64,000 nt of DNA from an uncultured Oscillospiraceae bacterium (GCA_900552265.1 URZE01000006.1:13418-77417), one strand, 5' to 3'. Counted from the first letter of the stretch, positions 19,444 to 29,570 are shown. Translations and numbers: made by a program. Notes: a model not told the origin generated them from the letters alone.

Positions 19444-19833
19444 GATAAACACTGCATTTGATACACAACGTAAAATTTATCTTACTCTTAGCTGTACACT
19501 AAATGTACAAAAATTAATCGTAAAATATTCAACCTAATCCACTTTTTAAACAATTTAGTTTTGAGTAATTTTCTACATGCTTTATCATTCAATTTTTATT
19601 CTTCTACATGGTACTTATATGATGCACTCTGCATTAAAATTTTTTATTTTCATTTATAAAGTTTAATTCACTGAATTGAATCGTATAAAGTTACGATGTT
19701 TTTATTTTTTAAATGTTCAACAAAAATTTATTATATTTTTACTATCTTAAGACATTGTGTATATTACACAATGATTTCTATTTTTACGCAAACAAAAACC
19801 ATTTCTAGCAAACAATCAAAAACTTTTTTAAAT
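19444..19833. other. Intergenic stretch without recognised genes
   Basis: 390 bases of AT-rich sequence between degV and the convergent corA. The only notable element is a 9-bp perfect inverted repeat (CATTGTGTA / TACACAATG) at 19752-19772, which may end transcription from either side. No coding remnant recognised. Confidence 0.5.
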
Positions 19834-20760
19834 TTAAATCATATTTTTATGCTTTAAAATTGCCCAGGTTAAAAACATTGACACTCCTGATAGAACAAAA
19901 GGAAACCACCAGTACTCCATGAGAGGTATACCCGGATTGTTCATTCCGTAAATACCTGAAATTATGGTGGGAATTGAAAGAATTAAAGTTATAGAAGCAA
20001 GAACTTTCATAACTACGTTCAAATTGTTGGAAATAATTGATGAAAATGCATCCATAGTTCCTGTTAAGATGTTAAGATAAATTTCGGACATTTCAAGAGC
20101 TTGCTTGAATTCTATCGTAACATCTTCCAGTAGTTCAGCTTCGTCTTCGTTTATCTTTATGTATCTGCCTCTTGAAATTTTGCCGAGCATAATACCTATA
20201 GATTTAAGTGAAGCAGAGAAGTAAACGAGAGATTTTTCAATTTCCAAAAATTGAATAAGTTCCTTATTTTTCATGGATTTTTTGAGTTCTTCTTCAACGT
20301 GTTGAGTAATACGATTAATTTGATTTAAATATTTAAGATATTTTCCTGCCATACGAAGCATTATCTGAAATACAAAATATTTTCGGTTTTCGGGACAGGC
20401 ATTTTTTATTAATCCTTCTGAGAATTCTCCCAGTATGGAATTTTCTGTGAGAGAAATTGTAATTAAATTTTCCGAAGTTAATATCATGCTGAGCGGAGTA
20501 GTGTAGTAAGTAAGATTTTTACCGCTTTTATTTACAACAGGACTGTCAATAATAATTAAAGTAGTTCCATTTTCATCATCAATATGAGAAGATTCTTCCT
20601 CGTCAAGAGAAGCTCTTACGAATTCGGGTTCGAGTTTAAATTTTGAGATAAGGAAATTTATTTCTTCTTCCGTGGGGGATATGCAGTTAACCCAGCATTC
20701 TTTTTCGCATTTACTTATTTCCGTTGTTTTTCCGTTTACGGTTTTGTAGTAGCTTATCAT
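19834..20760 (-). CDS. CorA-like divalent metal ion transporter
   Basis: 308-aa member of the CorA/MIT family of Mg2+/Co2+ channels. It has a long cytoplasmic N-terminal domain, a stalk helix and two C-terminal membrane segments. The diagnostic GMN motif is in GIYGMNNPGIP and is followed by WWF in the connecting loop. I choose the ATG at 20760, nine nt behind AAAGGGG. Longer upstream reading frames have no site. It is monocistronic. Confidence 0.9.
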   Translation of the reverse strand: MISYYKTVNGKTTEISKCEKECWVNCISPTEEEINFLISKFKLEPEFVRASLDEEESSHIDDENGTTLIIIDSPVVNKSGKNLTYYTTPLSMILTSENLITISLTENSILGEFSEGLIKNACPENRKYFVFQIMLRMAGKYLKYLNQINRITQHVEEELKKSMKNKELIQFLEIEKSLVYFSASLKSIGIMLGKISRGRYIKINEDEAELLEDVTIEFKQALEMSEIYLNILTGTMDAFSSIISNNLNVVMKVLASITLILSIPTIISGIYGMNNPGIPLMEYWWFPFVLSGVSMFLTWAILKHKNMI

Positions 20761-20861
20761 TTTATTCATCCCCTTTGGAGTATTTAGTGTATTTATGAGC
20801 GCATAAATATATTTTAACATATTTTTCACTTTTTTACACTAAATAAATTTGATGTTTTTTA

Positions 20862-20890
20862 TTGATTTTCGTATTGTTTTAATTTATAAT
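20862..20890 (+). promoter_or_regulatory. Promoter of tRNA-Leu(UAG)
   Basis: TTGATT and TATAAT with a 17-nt spacer, ending 23 nt before the tRNA. Confidence 0.6.
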
Positions 20891-20913
20891 ACCATTGTCG
20901 TATGAGAATATAA

Positions 20914-20997
20914 GTGGGTGTGGCGGAATTGGTAGACGCGCCAGGTTTAGGTCCTGGTGGTAATTCCGTGCAGGTTCGAGTCCTGTCACCCATACCA
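20914..20997 (+). tRNA. tRNA-Leu (anticodon UAG)
   Basis: Complete 84-nt class II cloverleaf. The acceptor GTGGGTG pairs with CACCCAT (terminal G-U). The anticodon loop TTTAGGT gives UAG, reading CUA and CUN codons. It has a long variable arm, a GGTTCGAGTCC T-arm and an encoded CCA. Confidence 0.95.
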
Positions 20998-21717
20998 GTT
21001 TGATACTTTGCAGTATGGTGTAGAGTTGTTTGTCGGTGTGTTGAGTATCATCTAGCGATTTTTTGCTTTTTTAATTTATAAATATACTTAATTAACTGAC
21101 ATTTTTAATTTTAATATGCAAAAACGATGTGCAACTCATTTATTCTATTAAAAAACGGCACATACCAATCGATGAAACTTGTTCGATTTTTTATCAGTTT
21201 ATAAATTCTGTAGTTCCAGTCGTAGTATCTTCTACGAAAATTTGAAATAAAAAGTCCGGTTTATCATACTTCTTGCGTTATTTTTGATGTAATAAAATTT
21301 TCTATGTGTTGTGCAAATTAATCTCAAATGTGATTGTAGTTAAAAACATTTCAACAAACCATGGAAAAATTTTCAGAGATTTTTTCCATATGTTATCAAT
21401 AACTTATTATCAAAAACATATCAGAACTAGAAATATAATTGAAATCAAAATATTCTGATATTAAAAGATTTTCATATAATTTTAAGTTTTTATATCATCA
21501 AATGTATATCTACATCTATTTTTTTTCAATTCTTGCCTCAACTTTTCTAAATTATTATCTTATAAATTTTTAAAACATATCACGAAATAGATTGTATCCA
21601 AGCTCTTTACACCCTGTATCATTTCTTAAGTATAGTTTTTACATTTTTTGAATCATTTTTACCAACAAAAATTTTGTATTTTTTATGATACGAACACTAA
21701 CTTTTGATTAATATACG
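20998..21717. other. Long intergenic stretch, possibly decayed coding sequence
   Basis: 720 bases downstream of tRNA-Leu with no intact gene. On the minus strand short open stretches such as DKPDFLFQIFVEDTTTG (near 21240) and a ~40-codon run near 21330-21420 read like coding sequence broken by stops and frameshifts. I cannot name a parent gene. Confidence 0.35.
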
Positions 21718-22365
21718 CTAGGAGTAATTATTAATTGCTATTTTTAAAAATTTTTTTACACTTTCTAAGTCACTATTACTTAGGACAGGAATTAATTTAT
21801 TTATTTCTTCAACAGGTAAATCCCACCATTTTAAACTTTCCATCAAATCTATAAGTTCTTTATCAAATCTTTTTCGAATCAATTTTGCGGGATTTCCGGC
21901 AACAATAGAATAAGGTTCCACGTCTCTGCCTACTACACTATTCATCCCTATTATGGCTCCATTACCGATATTAACTCCTGGCAAAATCGTAACATTTTGA
22001 CCGATCCACACGTCATTACCCACAATCGTATCTCCTTTGAATGGCATTTCTGACAAGGTAGGAACTTCTTGCTCCCAACCTTCTAAAATATAAAAAGGAA
22101 AAGTGGAAACAGAATTCATTTGATGATTAGCACCATTCATAACAAAGTTAACTCCAGAAGCTATTTGACAAAATTTACCTATTATTAATTTATCTCCGTA
22201 AAAATCATAATGATGTGTTACGTGTTTTTCAAAATCCACATCTCCAAAATATGTAAAATCACCAACAATAATATTTGGATTTTTTACAGTAGGTTTCACA
22301 TATGTTACTATATTAATTCCTGGAATCGGGTAAACTGTATTAGGGTTAGGTATTTTATTTATCAA
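21718..22365 (-). CDS. Vat/CatB-like xenobiotic O-acetyltransferase
   Basis: 215-aa left-handed beta-helix acetyltransferase. Hexapeptide repeats run through KLIIGKFCQIASGVNFVMNG and TIVGNDVWIGQNVTILPGVNIGNGAIIG. The catalytic histidine lies in MNGANHQM. The block NPNIIVGDFTYFGD, the MNGANH motif, the GDTIVGNDVWIG segment and KWWDL closely follow streptogramin-A acetyltransferases (Vat) and type-B chloramphenicol acetyltransferases. Substrate cannot be proven from sequence. It is isolated, with no transposase nearby, and divergent from neighbouring genes in function, so horizontal origin is possible. Confidence 0.85.
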   Translation of the reverse strand: MINKIPNPNTVYPIPGINIVTYVKPTVKNPNIIVGDFTYFGDVDFEKHVTHHYDFYGDKLIIGKFCQIASGVNFVMNGANHQMNSVSTFPFYILEGWEQEVPTLSEMPFKGDTIVGNDVWIGQNVTILPGVNIGNGAIIGMNSVVGRDVEPYSIVAGNPAKLIRKRFDKELIDLMESLKWWDLPVEEINKLIPVLSNSDLESVKKFLKIAINNYS

Positions 22366-22827
22366 ACTATCACGCTTTCATTTATGCTTTTTATTCACAA
22401 TATTTAAAAGTATACTTGTAAAACAACACCTGAAGTTTATTGTAATTTAAAATAGCTAATTATGTCAATTACAATTCTCAGAATATCTATAATTTTTATT
22501 TTTTAATATATTTTGGTGCTGAAGTTATTTTATATTCCATTTACTAACTTTTTTAACAATAAAAAATTAAATCCGTATATACTTAAATGTTTAATTAACT
22601 CCAAAACTAAAATCAACTTAATTAACATATGTTATAACTATAAACATGATTTAAGTTATATTTCAACAAAGCATCACTTGTTTACATCAAATATTACTTT
22701 TTTAACTGCTTAAACTTTACTACCTACTTTGTGACTTTGGGAAGTATAATAATATTTAAATGAAACAAAAAACTCTCAGTATGTACCCATACCAAGAGTT
22801 TATTTCGTGTGTTATATTTTATCAAAA
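22366..22827. other. Intergenic stretch without recognised genes
   Basis: About 460 bases upstream of the acetyltransferase, very AT-rich. A 66-codon plus-strand frame here is Asn/Lys/Ile-rich with no ribosome binding site and looks spurious. The GH3 terminator lies at the right end. Confidence 0.5.
22763..22801 (-). terminator. Terminator of the GH3 gene
   Basis: Stem formed by AACTCT and AGAGTT, extended by GTATG/CATAC pairing. On the minus strand it is followed by a run of six T, 30 nt after the glycosidase stop codon. Confidence 0.7.
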
Positions 22828-23988
22828 TCAATGACAATATTTCTCTTTTAACTTCAGCAAACGACTTACAGACTCGTTTATTTGCTTTTCAGAAATCTCA
22901 TTATTATCCAAAGCACATTTTAAACTTTTATAAATAGCATCCAATTTATAAAAATCTTTCTTGCTTCTTAATTTTGTAGGCCTGCACACCATATCTGCAC
23001 CTGCTTTTATCGCTAACTTCACAGCTTCCTCTTCTCCAAAATTTTCCGAAATAGCTTTCATATTCATTGCATCAGTGACAATAACACCTTTAAAATTCAT
23101 ATTATTTCTAAGTAAACCAGTTAAAACTTTTTTAGAAAGAGTGGCCGGAAGAAAAATTCTTCTTCCATCTTTTTTAGAAATTACAGTACTATCTTCGATC
23201 TTAGGCAACTCAATATGTGCCGTCATTATCAAATCAACACCTGAGTCTATCACTGATTTAAAAGGTTTCAATTCCATATTTTCGAGCTCTTCTAAACTTT
23301 TATTGACTCTTGGCAGCCCTACGTGAGAGTCTATACAAGTATCTCCATGACCCGGAAAATGTTTGGCAGTTGAAATAATATTCTGTGAATGAAGTCCATC
23401 TACAAAACTTTTTCCCAAAGCGGAAACAATATCAGGATTACTTCCAAAAGAACGAACATTAATAATCGGATTCATTGGATTACTGTTAACGTCAACAACC
23501 GGTGCAAAATCGCAGTCTATACCTAACTCTTGCAATTCCTTTCCAATAATCTGACCTTTTTCAAACGCTTCTTGAGGAGTTTTAATTTCGGAATTATCTT
23601 TTAATCTTTTTCTGTCAAATGCAAATCTTTCAACTTTTCCACCTTCTTGGTCAACGCAAATTATAAGAGGTGGGTTACCTGAATCAGTGGCCGCTTTTTT
23701 TAGATCGTGAATTAGCTTTTTAGCTTGTTCCTTGTTTGCAAAATTTTCTGAAAATAAAATAACACTACCAATATGATAATTAGAAATAACTTCTTTAATT
23801 TCAGGAGTTATTTCTGTGACCGGTTTTTTCACAGAATCAACGTACCATAATCTCAAATCCAAACACATCATCTGCCCTATTTTTTCGTCTAACGATAAAT
23901 TTTCAGGACAAACTCCACCTGCTGGGTTTAAACCAAATCCCAATGTTAGAATCAATGCCGATATAACCGAAGTAAGTCTCTTAAACAT
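22828..23988 (-). CDS. Secreted GH3 beta-N-acetylhexosaminidase (NagZ-like)
   Basis: 386 aa. An N-terminal signal peptide (residues 1-25) ends near a cysteine (GGVC) that does not match a strict lipobox. The GH3 core has IICVDQEGGKVERF, the NagZ-type general acid/base loop KHFPGHGDTCIDSH, and the nucleophile region VIVTDAMNMKAI. NagZ-type enzymes cleave N-acetylglucosamine from muropeptides. Export places this one outside the cell, likely in wall turnover alongside the amidase encoded next door. Confidence 0.92.
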   Translation of the reverse strand: MFKRLTSVISALILTLGFGLNPAGGVCPENLSLDEKIGQMMCLDLRLWYVDSVKKPVTEITPEIKEVISNYHIGSVILFSENFANKEQAKKLIHDLKKAATDSGNPPLIICVDQEGGKVERFAFDRKRLKDNSEIKTPQEAFEKGQIIGKELQELGIDCDFAPVVDVNSNPMNPIINVRSFGSNPDIVSALGKSFVDGLHSQNIISTAKHFPGHGDTCIDSHVGLPRVNKSLEELENMELKPFKSVIDSGVDLIMTAHIELPKIEDSTVISKKDGRRIFLPATLSKKVLTGLLRNNMNFKGVIVTDAMNMKAISENFGEEEAVKLAIKAGADMVCRPTKLRSKKDFYKLDAIYKSLKCALDNNEISEKQINESVSRLLKLKEKYCH

Positions 23989-24558
23989 AAACTAAATCCT
24001 CCTATTAATGTCACTAACAGTCAAAAATTATAATAGCATTTTGATGTATATGCAAGCATATTTTTCCTTAAAAAACGCAAAAATACTACATAAACACATT
24101 ATCAACAAAAATATACAAATGTATAAACAAATTATATAGAATGTATCAATACAATTTTTAGAGTAAATTCAGCAATATCTCTAGTAAATCAAAATAAATT
24201 TAAAACTATTATATCATAAAAAGTGCCGTAAAATAAGTTAAACTATGGTAGTCAAAATAAAGAATATAAACAATGTAAATTATTTAATTTTTTTTTGATT
24301 ACTAATCTTTTTTTAAAGCACATTAAGAAGCACAGAAAGCAAAATAGAAAAACTTGACAAATTTAAATCTTAATGATAGTGTAAAAAGTGGAAATTTTAA
24401 AAAAATTTATTTTTAACAGTAGGATAATTGAAAATAATATTAGTTTAGAATAGTATTTGTTGAGCTTTTTAATTATAATAATGTTCTCCATTTTATATTT
24501 TATACAGTTTTTTAATAAAATTTATCTATAACATCAACACAGGAGGTTAATTGAATTA
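23989..24558. other. Divergent intergenic region
   Basis: 570 bases between the divergent GH3 and amidase genes, very AT-rich with A and T runs. It contains the regulatory regions of both wall-active genes. No coding remnant or RNA structure recognised. Confidence 0.5.
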
Positions 24559-25383
24559 ATGAAAAATACTCTTAAAAATTTAATGGTAGTACTCTTATTT
24601 ATGGGAGTTTTTGTAATAGGCTTTCCCATAAGCAGCGTGAGCTCTTTAACTATTGTCTTAGATCCGGGTCACGGAGGCAACAGTTCCGGATGTTGTTACA
24701 AATATCATAACGATACTGTAAAAGAAAAAGATTTAAATTATAAAATAGCTTCATTTATGAAAAATGAATTGTCTAAATATAAAAGCAAAGACGGCAAAAA
24801 AGTAAACGTTCATTTGACGCACAACAACCTTAGTAATCCAACAATATCAGAGAGGATTGATTCGGCTGTTAAAGTCAAAGCGGATGTATTAATATCTTTA
24901 CATAACAACGCATCACCTTCAAGTGATTGTAATTATAGAGGAGCAATGGCATTGGTAACCGGTTCCAATTTTAATAACAAATACAAAATAGAAGAAAAAT
25001 TAGCAAAATGTATATTAAATGAGTTAAATAAAATTGGACTGCAAATTCAAAGTAAAGATAATATATTAGGAAAAGCAAAAAATACAGGTGGACTACTACG
25101 AAGACTTTCCGATGATAAAACAACTTATCCAAACGGTGATACTACAGACTGGTACGGAATTGTTAGACAAGGTATATTAAAAAACGTTCCATCGATACTT
25201 ATAGAACACGCATATTTAAGTAACGAAAAAGATTATACAGAGTTTCTATCTACAGATAATAAACTAAAGTTAATTGCAAAAGCAAATACTACTGCTCTTG
25301 CTAAATATTATGGCTTAATTCTTAACAATGATTTGACTGATAAAAAATCCACGCTCAATCAAGCAAAGGATCGCAGTTTATAA
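24559..25383 (+). CDS. Secreted N-acetylmuramoyl-L-alanine amidase (Amidase_3)
   Basis: 274 aa. A signal peptide (about residues 1-30) leads directly into the catalytic domain. Zinc-site motifs are IVLDPGHGG (first His), ISLHNNAS (second His) and the catalytic glutamate in ILIEHAYLSN. It hydrolyses the amide bond between muramic acid and the stem peptide. No separate wall-binding domain is present. It has a strong AGGAGG site and is divergent from the GH3 hexosaminidase. Confidence 0.93.
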   Translation: MKNTLKNLMVVLLFMGVFVIGFPISSVSSLTIVLDPGHGGNSSGCCYKYHNDTVKEKDLNYKIASFMKNELSKYKSKDGKKVNVHLTHNNLSNPTISERIDSAVKVKADVLISLHNNASPSSDCNYRGAMALVTGSNFNNKYKIEEKLAKCILNELNKIGLQIQSKDNILGKAKNTGGLLRRLSDDKTTYPNGDTTDWYGIVRQGILKNVPSILIEHAYLSNEKDYTEFLSTDNKLKLIAKANTTALAKYYGLILNNDLTDKKSTLNQAKDRSL

Positions 25384-25480
25384 TCCTTACAAGAAATGCG
25401 TGGGTTATGGTAGTATATAAAAAAAACGCAGCTTAGATTTATATTATCAAAACATAAACTGTTAAAATTTTTTCAGGTAT

Positions 25481-26218
25481 TTAAATTACCTTTTTTGCGT
25501 GTAGTACAATCCTATCATTATCGTTTCCGGCACAAGTAGACAGCGTTAAAATGCTGTCTTTTTTTGATACATTTGTTTCGAAATTTTTTATACTTCTGGA
25601 CTTTATAGTTTTTAAAAATTTTTCAAATTCACTATTACTGCTGAATTCTGTTTTTATATAATAGCTTTCTTTTTCAATTTGATAAACTGAAAAAACTTTA
25701 TAAATACAGTTTTGATTCTGCGTAATAAATATTATATCGTGATTTTTTTCATCATTATACCAACCGGAATTCAAAACATTTCTCAAACTCCCAAACATAG
25801 ATCTATCTTTTCTGTTATGTCCATAAACTACAATATTTTTATCAGTACCATCAAATTTATTTCTGTAATCGGCAAAGATCCAACCTGCCATATTACTACT
25901 TTTATCAAAACTGTGATCTAAATAAAATTCATTATCTTTTGATTTTACAATTGGATATTCAATATTTGTGTTGTTTACTTTAATCCAAGCAAAAGTATCG
26001 GCGTTTTGTTTTTTTAGAGATTTAAAATCTATTGTATATTTTTTTTGGCCATCTTCAGTAATTACAGATTCTGCTAATTTTTCTTTTACAGTATTGTTGT
26101 GATTATTTTCTTTTTGCCATTTATAAATTTTAGTCCCCGAATAAACAATCAAAAATGACAGCAATGTATAGATAACACTGCTTAAAAATAATTTTTTTGC
26201 GTTTTTTTCTTTTTTCAT
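25481..26218 (-). CDS. srtB: Class B sortase
   Basis: 245-aa membrane-anchored transpeptidase with one N-terminal membrane helix (about 10-28). The catalytic triad is visible: H134 in VVYGHN, C229 in LTLSTCAG and R236 in NDRIVLHA. The TLSTC motif and AWIKVNNTNIEYPI N-terminal block are typical of class B. It is the third gene of a run in which the first two encode proteins ending in sorting signals, so these are its likely substrates. Confidence 0.95.
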   Translation of the reverse strand: MKKEKNAKKLFLSSVIYTLLSFLIVYSGTKIYKWQKENNHNNTVKEKLAESVITEDGQKKYTIDFKSLKKQNADTFAWIKVNNTNIEYPIVKSKDNEFYLDHSFDKSSNMAGWIFADYRNKFDGTDKNIVVYGHNRKDRSMFGSLRNVLNSGWYNDEKNHDIIFITQNQNCIYKVFSVYQIEKESYYIKTEFSSNSEFEKFLKTIKSRSIKNFETNVSKKDSILTLSTCAGNDNDRIVLHAKKVI

Positions 26219-26284
26219 AGGACTTATTCCCTTTCAAGTGCAAAGACCGGCAGTTAAAAGCCGGCCTTCACATTTTACAAAGTA

Positions 26285-27877
26285 TTATTTAATTTTTCTT
26301 TTGTTTAATACCGGTAAAGCACCCATACCCATTGAAGAAACTGCAAGGAGTATTGCTGCAAAAGTAATTCCGTCTCCGGTTGTTGGGTTGTCTATTAATT
26401 GTTTGAGCTCGTCTTCAGGTGTATCTTCCAATTCACCATCCGAGTCTCCTTCAAGACCTTCTCCTGATTGAATTTCGTCAGAGCCATTTGTAGCAATTAT
26501 TCCATACTGACTCAAGTGTGTTGTTTCGAAAATTACATATCCGTCTTCATCGATAACAGCAGGTAAAATTTCTTTTATCTCACCATTCTCTATGTAGGCA
26601 ACTTTATAATATTGGTAACCTCTGAGATCTTCCGGTACTTCTATTTTGATTTTCATTTTATTATCGTCAATTTTGAATATTTGTGAATTGCCATCAAGTA
26701 AATTAATATCTAACATAAATTTTACATTTTTATTTGCTAATTCTTCTGAAACTTCTACTCTCTTTACATCAAGTTTACAGTCCTGGCTTATTCCTTGTTC
26801 AAACTGGATACTTCCTTTTACTTCGCTGTCGCTTCCGGTTGAAACGTCCTTTACGTCTTCTTCTGTTGTCGTATCGGATAATTTTGTCCACCTGGCATAT
26901 AAAGTAAGATATCCGTTATAATCAGAGTCAGGTAACTTTTCTATGTCATATTCTTTATCATTAGCCCAGTCCCTTTGATTAATATATTTACAGTCATTTC
27001 CCGAACCATCTTTCTTACTGTTCCATCCCTCAAATTTATATCCCGCTCTTTCGGGAACATACTGAAATATCTTCATACAAGAATCGGGATCCTCATATCC
27101 TGGGAGATAGTCGCATTGTTTAGAGTCCTCTCCATCTATTGTACCTCCGTTAGCGTTTAAAGTAAGTACACGAGACTTTTCAGAAGTTCCTTGTTTGTTA
27201 CCATCTTTATCTAAACCACAAAAGGTATCGCTTTTGTATACGGCACTAACTGTAACAACAAAATCACTCTCAGAAAAACAATTCTTATCTATAGAACTTA
27301 TTAATGCACCATTATAATCCCAACCACAAAATGTACAACCTTCTCTTTCGGCTTTATATGTCGACAAATCAACGGTTTTAAATTCATCAATATTACTTTC
27401 CATGGTAAGAATAGCATTGCTGCCTTTAATTTGGCCACCAAAAGGATCTAAACGAAGATAATATTTTCCTTTTAATCCTTCATTTGAAAACTGTGCATAT
27501 ATTCTTAAACCGTTTGTATATGAAACATCTCCCATTTTTCCGCTCTCAATATTAAAATCGCCCTTTTTAAAGGTTTCTCCAACATCTTGCTTACCGCTTT
27601 CATCCATAGTCCATTTGGAAAATTTAGTTTTTCCATTAAAAGCTACTGTTTCTTTTATTAATTCAGCTGAACTTACTGTATCTTCTTTTTCACCAAAATT
27701 GAATTTAACAACTTTACTCGGAAGGCCCTCAATAGTAGCACCTTCGCTTGAGGGAACCATAATAAGGGCGTATTGCCCGTCATCTTTAATTTCAATTGCA
27801 CTTGCTTTGTTTAAAAATACTAACGGCAAAGAAAACATCATTGCAATAAATAATAGTAATTTAAATTTCTCTTTCAT
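26285..27877 (-). CDS. Cell-wall-anchored surface protein with InlB-type repeats, NPTTG sorting signal
   Basis: 530 aa. A signal peptide covers residues 1-28. The middle contains Listeria-Bacteroides (InlB B-type) repeat units, recognisable from LTLNANGGTIDG...AGYKFEGWNSKKDGSG...LTLYARWTKL and a less regular earlier copy. The C-terminus has DNPTTGD, a hydrophobic helix and the basic tail NKRKIK: a sortase sorting signal. NPxTG-like motifs suit clostridial SrtB. It is located between its partner substrate and srtB. Function of the exposed part is unknown; adhesion is plausible. Confidence 0.9.
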   Translation of the reverse strand: MKEKFKLLLFIAMMFSLPLVFLNKASAIEIKDDGQYALIMVPSSEGATIEGLPSKVVKFNFGEKEDTVSSAELIKETVAFNGKTKFSKWTMDESGKQDVGETFKKGDFNIESGKMGDVSYTNGLRIYAQFSNEGLKGKYYLRLDPFGGQIKGSNAILTMESNIDEFKTVDLSTYKAEREGCTFCGWDYNGALISSIDKNCFSESDFVVTVSAVYKSDTFCGLDKDGNKQGTSEKSRVLTLNANGGTIDGEDSKQCDYLPGYEDPDSCMKIFQYVPERAGYKFEGWNSKKDGSGNDCKYINQRDWANDKEYDIEKLPDSDYNGYLTLYARWTKLSDTTTEEDVKDVSTGSDSEVKGSIQFEQGISQDCKLDVKRVEVSEELANKNVKFMLDINLLDGNSQIFKIDDNKMKIKIEVPEDLRGYQYYKVAYIENGEIKEILPAVIDEDGYVIFETTHLSQYGIIATNGSDEIQSGEGLEGDSDGELEDTPEDELKQLIDNPTTGDGITFAAILLAVSSMGMGALPVLNKRKIK

Positions 27878-27899
27878 TAATAATCCTCCTTACATTTCC

Positions 27900-29570
27900 T
27901 TACTTCTTAGTAGATTTTTGACGTTTAAATACTATCACGGTTCCTAAAACCATAAGCGCCAACGCAATCAGTAAAACATATTTTAATATATCATCTCCAG
28001 TCTGCGGTATGTTCATAGAGTCATTGCCGGTGCCATCACCAACAATTTGACTATCCATTTTACTTGCTACCGCATAATTTGAAAAGCTGGATGTTTTAAA
28101 TGTAACCGTATTTGATGAAGCATCATAAACCGTCGGTATCATCTCATAAGTGCCATCATTTTTTTCGTGAACCACAACAGCTTCATTGCCCTCCATACCT
28201 TCTTCAAGGTTAAGAGAAACAGTTGCTTCGTTATTGAGTTCTTTTAATTGATTTGACCATACGTCGTCAGCGGTGCCCTTGTACAATACCTGGTCCAAAC
28301 TTATATTCAAATACGATGAAATTTTATATCCATCAGCTTTTTCTTCAAAATTAGATACCTGCTCTTTTGACAAATCCGCATCACTTACGGAAAGTACAAC
28401 AGAACCTGAATCTACTTCTTTTCCTCCGAGTTCAATTGTTCCATCTTTTACTTTATCGGATTCTACTTTGACTTTGTCCTCAACCTTTTCAAATATTCCA
28501 CTGAAATGAATATTTGTATCCGGCATGATATATTCAAAAGTTGACTGTTCTTCACCTGCAACTAAATTTTCATCATTTATTTTTATAGAAGTTAACTGAT
28601 AACCATAGTCAGGTTTCAATCTGAAAGTCACTTTCGAACCCGGTATTATTACTGCCCTACCTTTATTTTTTTCTGTATCTTGATTTACACATTTCATATC
28701 TTTCGGATTTCCATCCGGATCTTTTATCGAAAGTATTTCTACAGTACCATTTTTTAACAACTCATTTTCCTTAAGAGAAGGATTGTCAGCTTTATCTGAA
28801 GCCCATATTATAGTTCTCGGTACATTAGAATTGTCTTCAGATTTTTTAACAACTATGTTATATGTTGTAGATGGGGCAACCTTAAATTCCAACGTATCGG
28901 TTGTTCCTTCAGGTATATTAATCTCTTCTCCGTTTACAGTAATACTTCCGATATTTCCACCTCCGAATGTAATCTGAATTCTAATTGAGTTAAACACGTC
29001 ACTACCGCTTGCATATCCTTTTCCTGTGGCAGTTATATTAGCAACTTCTTCCCCAATTCTCTCACCGTTAAATAAAACATCCATTCCAACTCCGTCAAAA
29101 GTTGCACTTATAGGAATTTCAACAAAATCACTCTGTTCATCCTGCTTTTCTTTGTACTCTATATTTAAATCGCCATTAAATTCGTCTGATTTAAGTTCAA
29201 TTTCTTCACCTACAGACAAATGGTAGCATCGTGTACCGATATACAAACACCACTCTTTTTCACCGACAGCTCTGCAATTCAATATGCTCAAACAATAATC
29301 TTTTTCACTCAAATCAATTTGCATTCCATTTGACAAATTTCTACAAACTTCGTATCCGTTGTCATTTTGTTTTGCTTTTAATTGAATTTCTACCATGTTA
29401 CCATCGGAGATATTGTCAGAATAACAGACTTTGTCTGTTTCTACATTTCCATCTTTAAAATTTAACGTAACTTTATTTTCTGCACATACGTTAACCTTAA
29501 AAAGTGGAAAAAATACGTTAAACAACAAACAAAAAGTGCATAAAATTGGTATAAATTTCTTGGTTTTCAT
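27900..29570 (-). CDS. Cell-wall-anchored surface protein, IPQTG sorting signal
   Basis: 556 aa. Residues 1-30 form a signal peptide. The ectodomain is beta-rich and acidic with repeated short segments but no domain that I can name. The C-terminal end shares a YAVASK/YGIIATN-type Ig-like module with its neighbour (SSFSNYAVASK here, THLSQYGIIAT there). The sorting signal is NIPQTGDD, a hydrophobic helix and KRQKSTKK. It is first in the run substrate-substrate-srtB and has 22 nt before the next gene. Confidence 0.9.
   Translation of the reverse strand: MKTKKFIPILCTFCLLFNVFFPLFKVNVCAENKVTLNFKDGNVETDKVCYSDNISDGNMVEIQLKAKQNDNGYEVCRNLSNGMQIDLSEKDYCLSILNCRAVGEKEWCLYIGTRCYHLSVGEEIELKSDEFNGDLNIEYKEKQDEQSDFVEIPISATFDGVGMDVLFNGERIGEEVANITATGKGYASGSDVFNSIRIQITFGGGNIGSITVNGEEINIPEGTTDTLEFKVAPSTTYNIVVKKSEDNSNVPRTIIWASDKADNPSLKENELLKNGTVEILSIKDPDGNPKDMKCVNQDTEKNKGRAVIIPGSKVTFRLKPDYGYQLTSIKINDENLVAGEEQSTFEYIMPDTNIHFSGIFEKVEDKVKVESDKVKDGTIELGGKEVDSGSVVLSVSDADLSKEQVSNFEEKADGYKISSYLNISLDQVLYKGTADDVWSNQLKELNNEATVSLNLEEGMEGNEAVVVHEKNDGTYEMIPTVYDASSNTVTFKTSSFSNYAVASKMDSQIVGDGTGNDSMNIPQTGDDILKYVLLIALALMVLGTVIVFKRQKSTKK

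Noticed and set aside
22513..22713. 66-codon plus-strand frame upstream of the GH3 gene
   Set aside because: No ribosome binding site; Asn/Ile/Lys-rich composition is what random AT-rich sequence gives.
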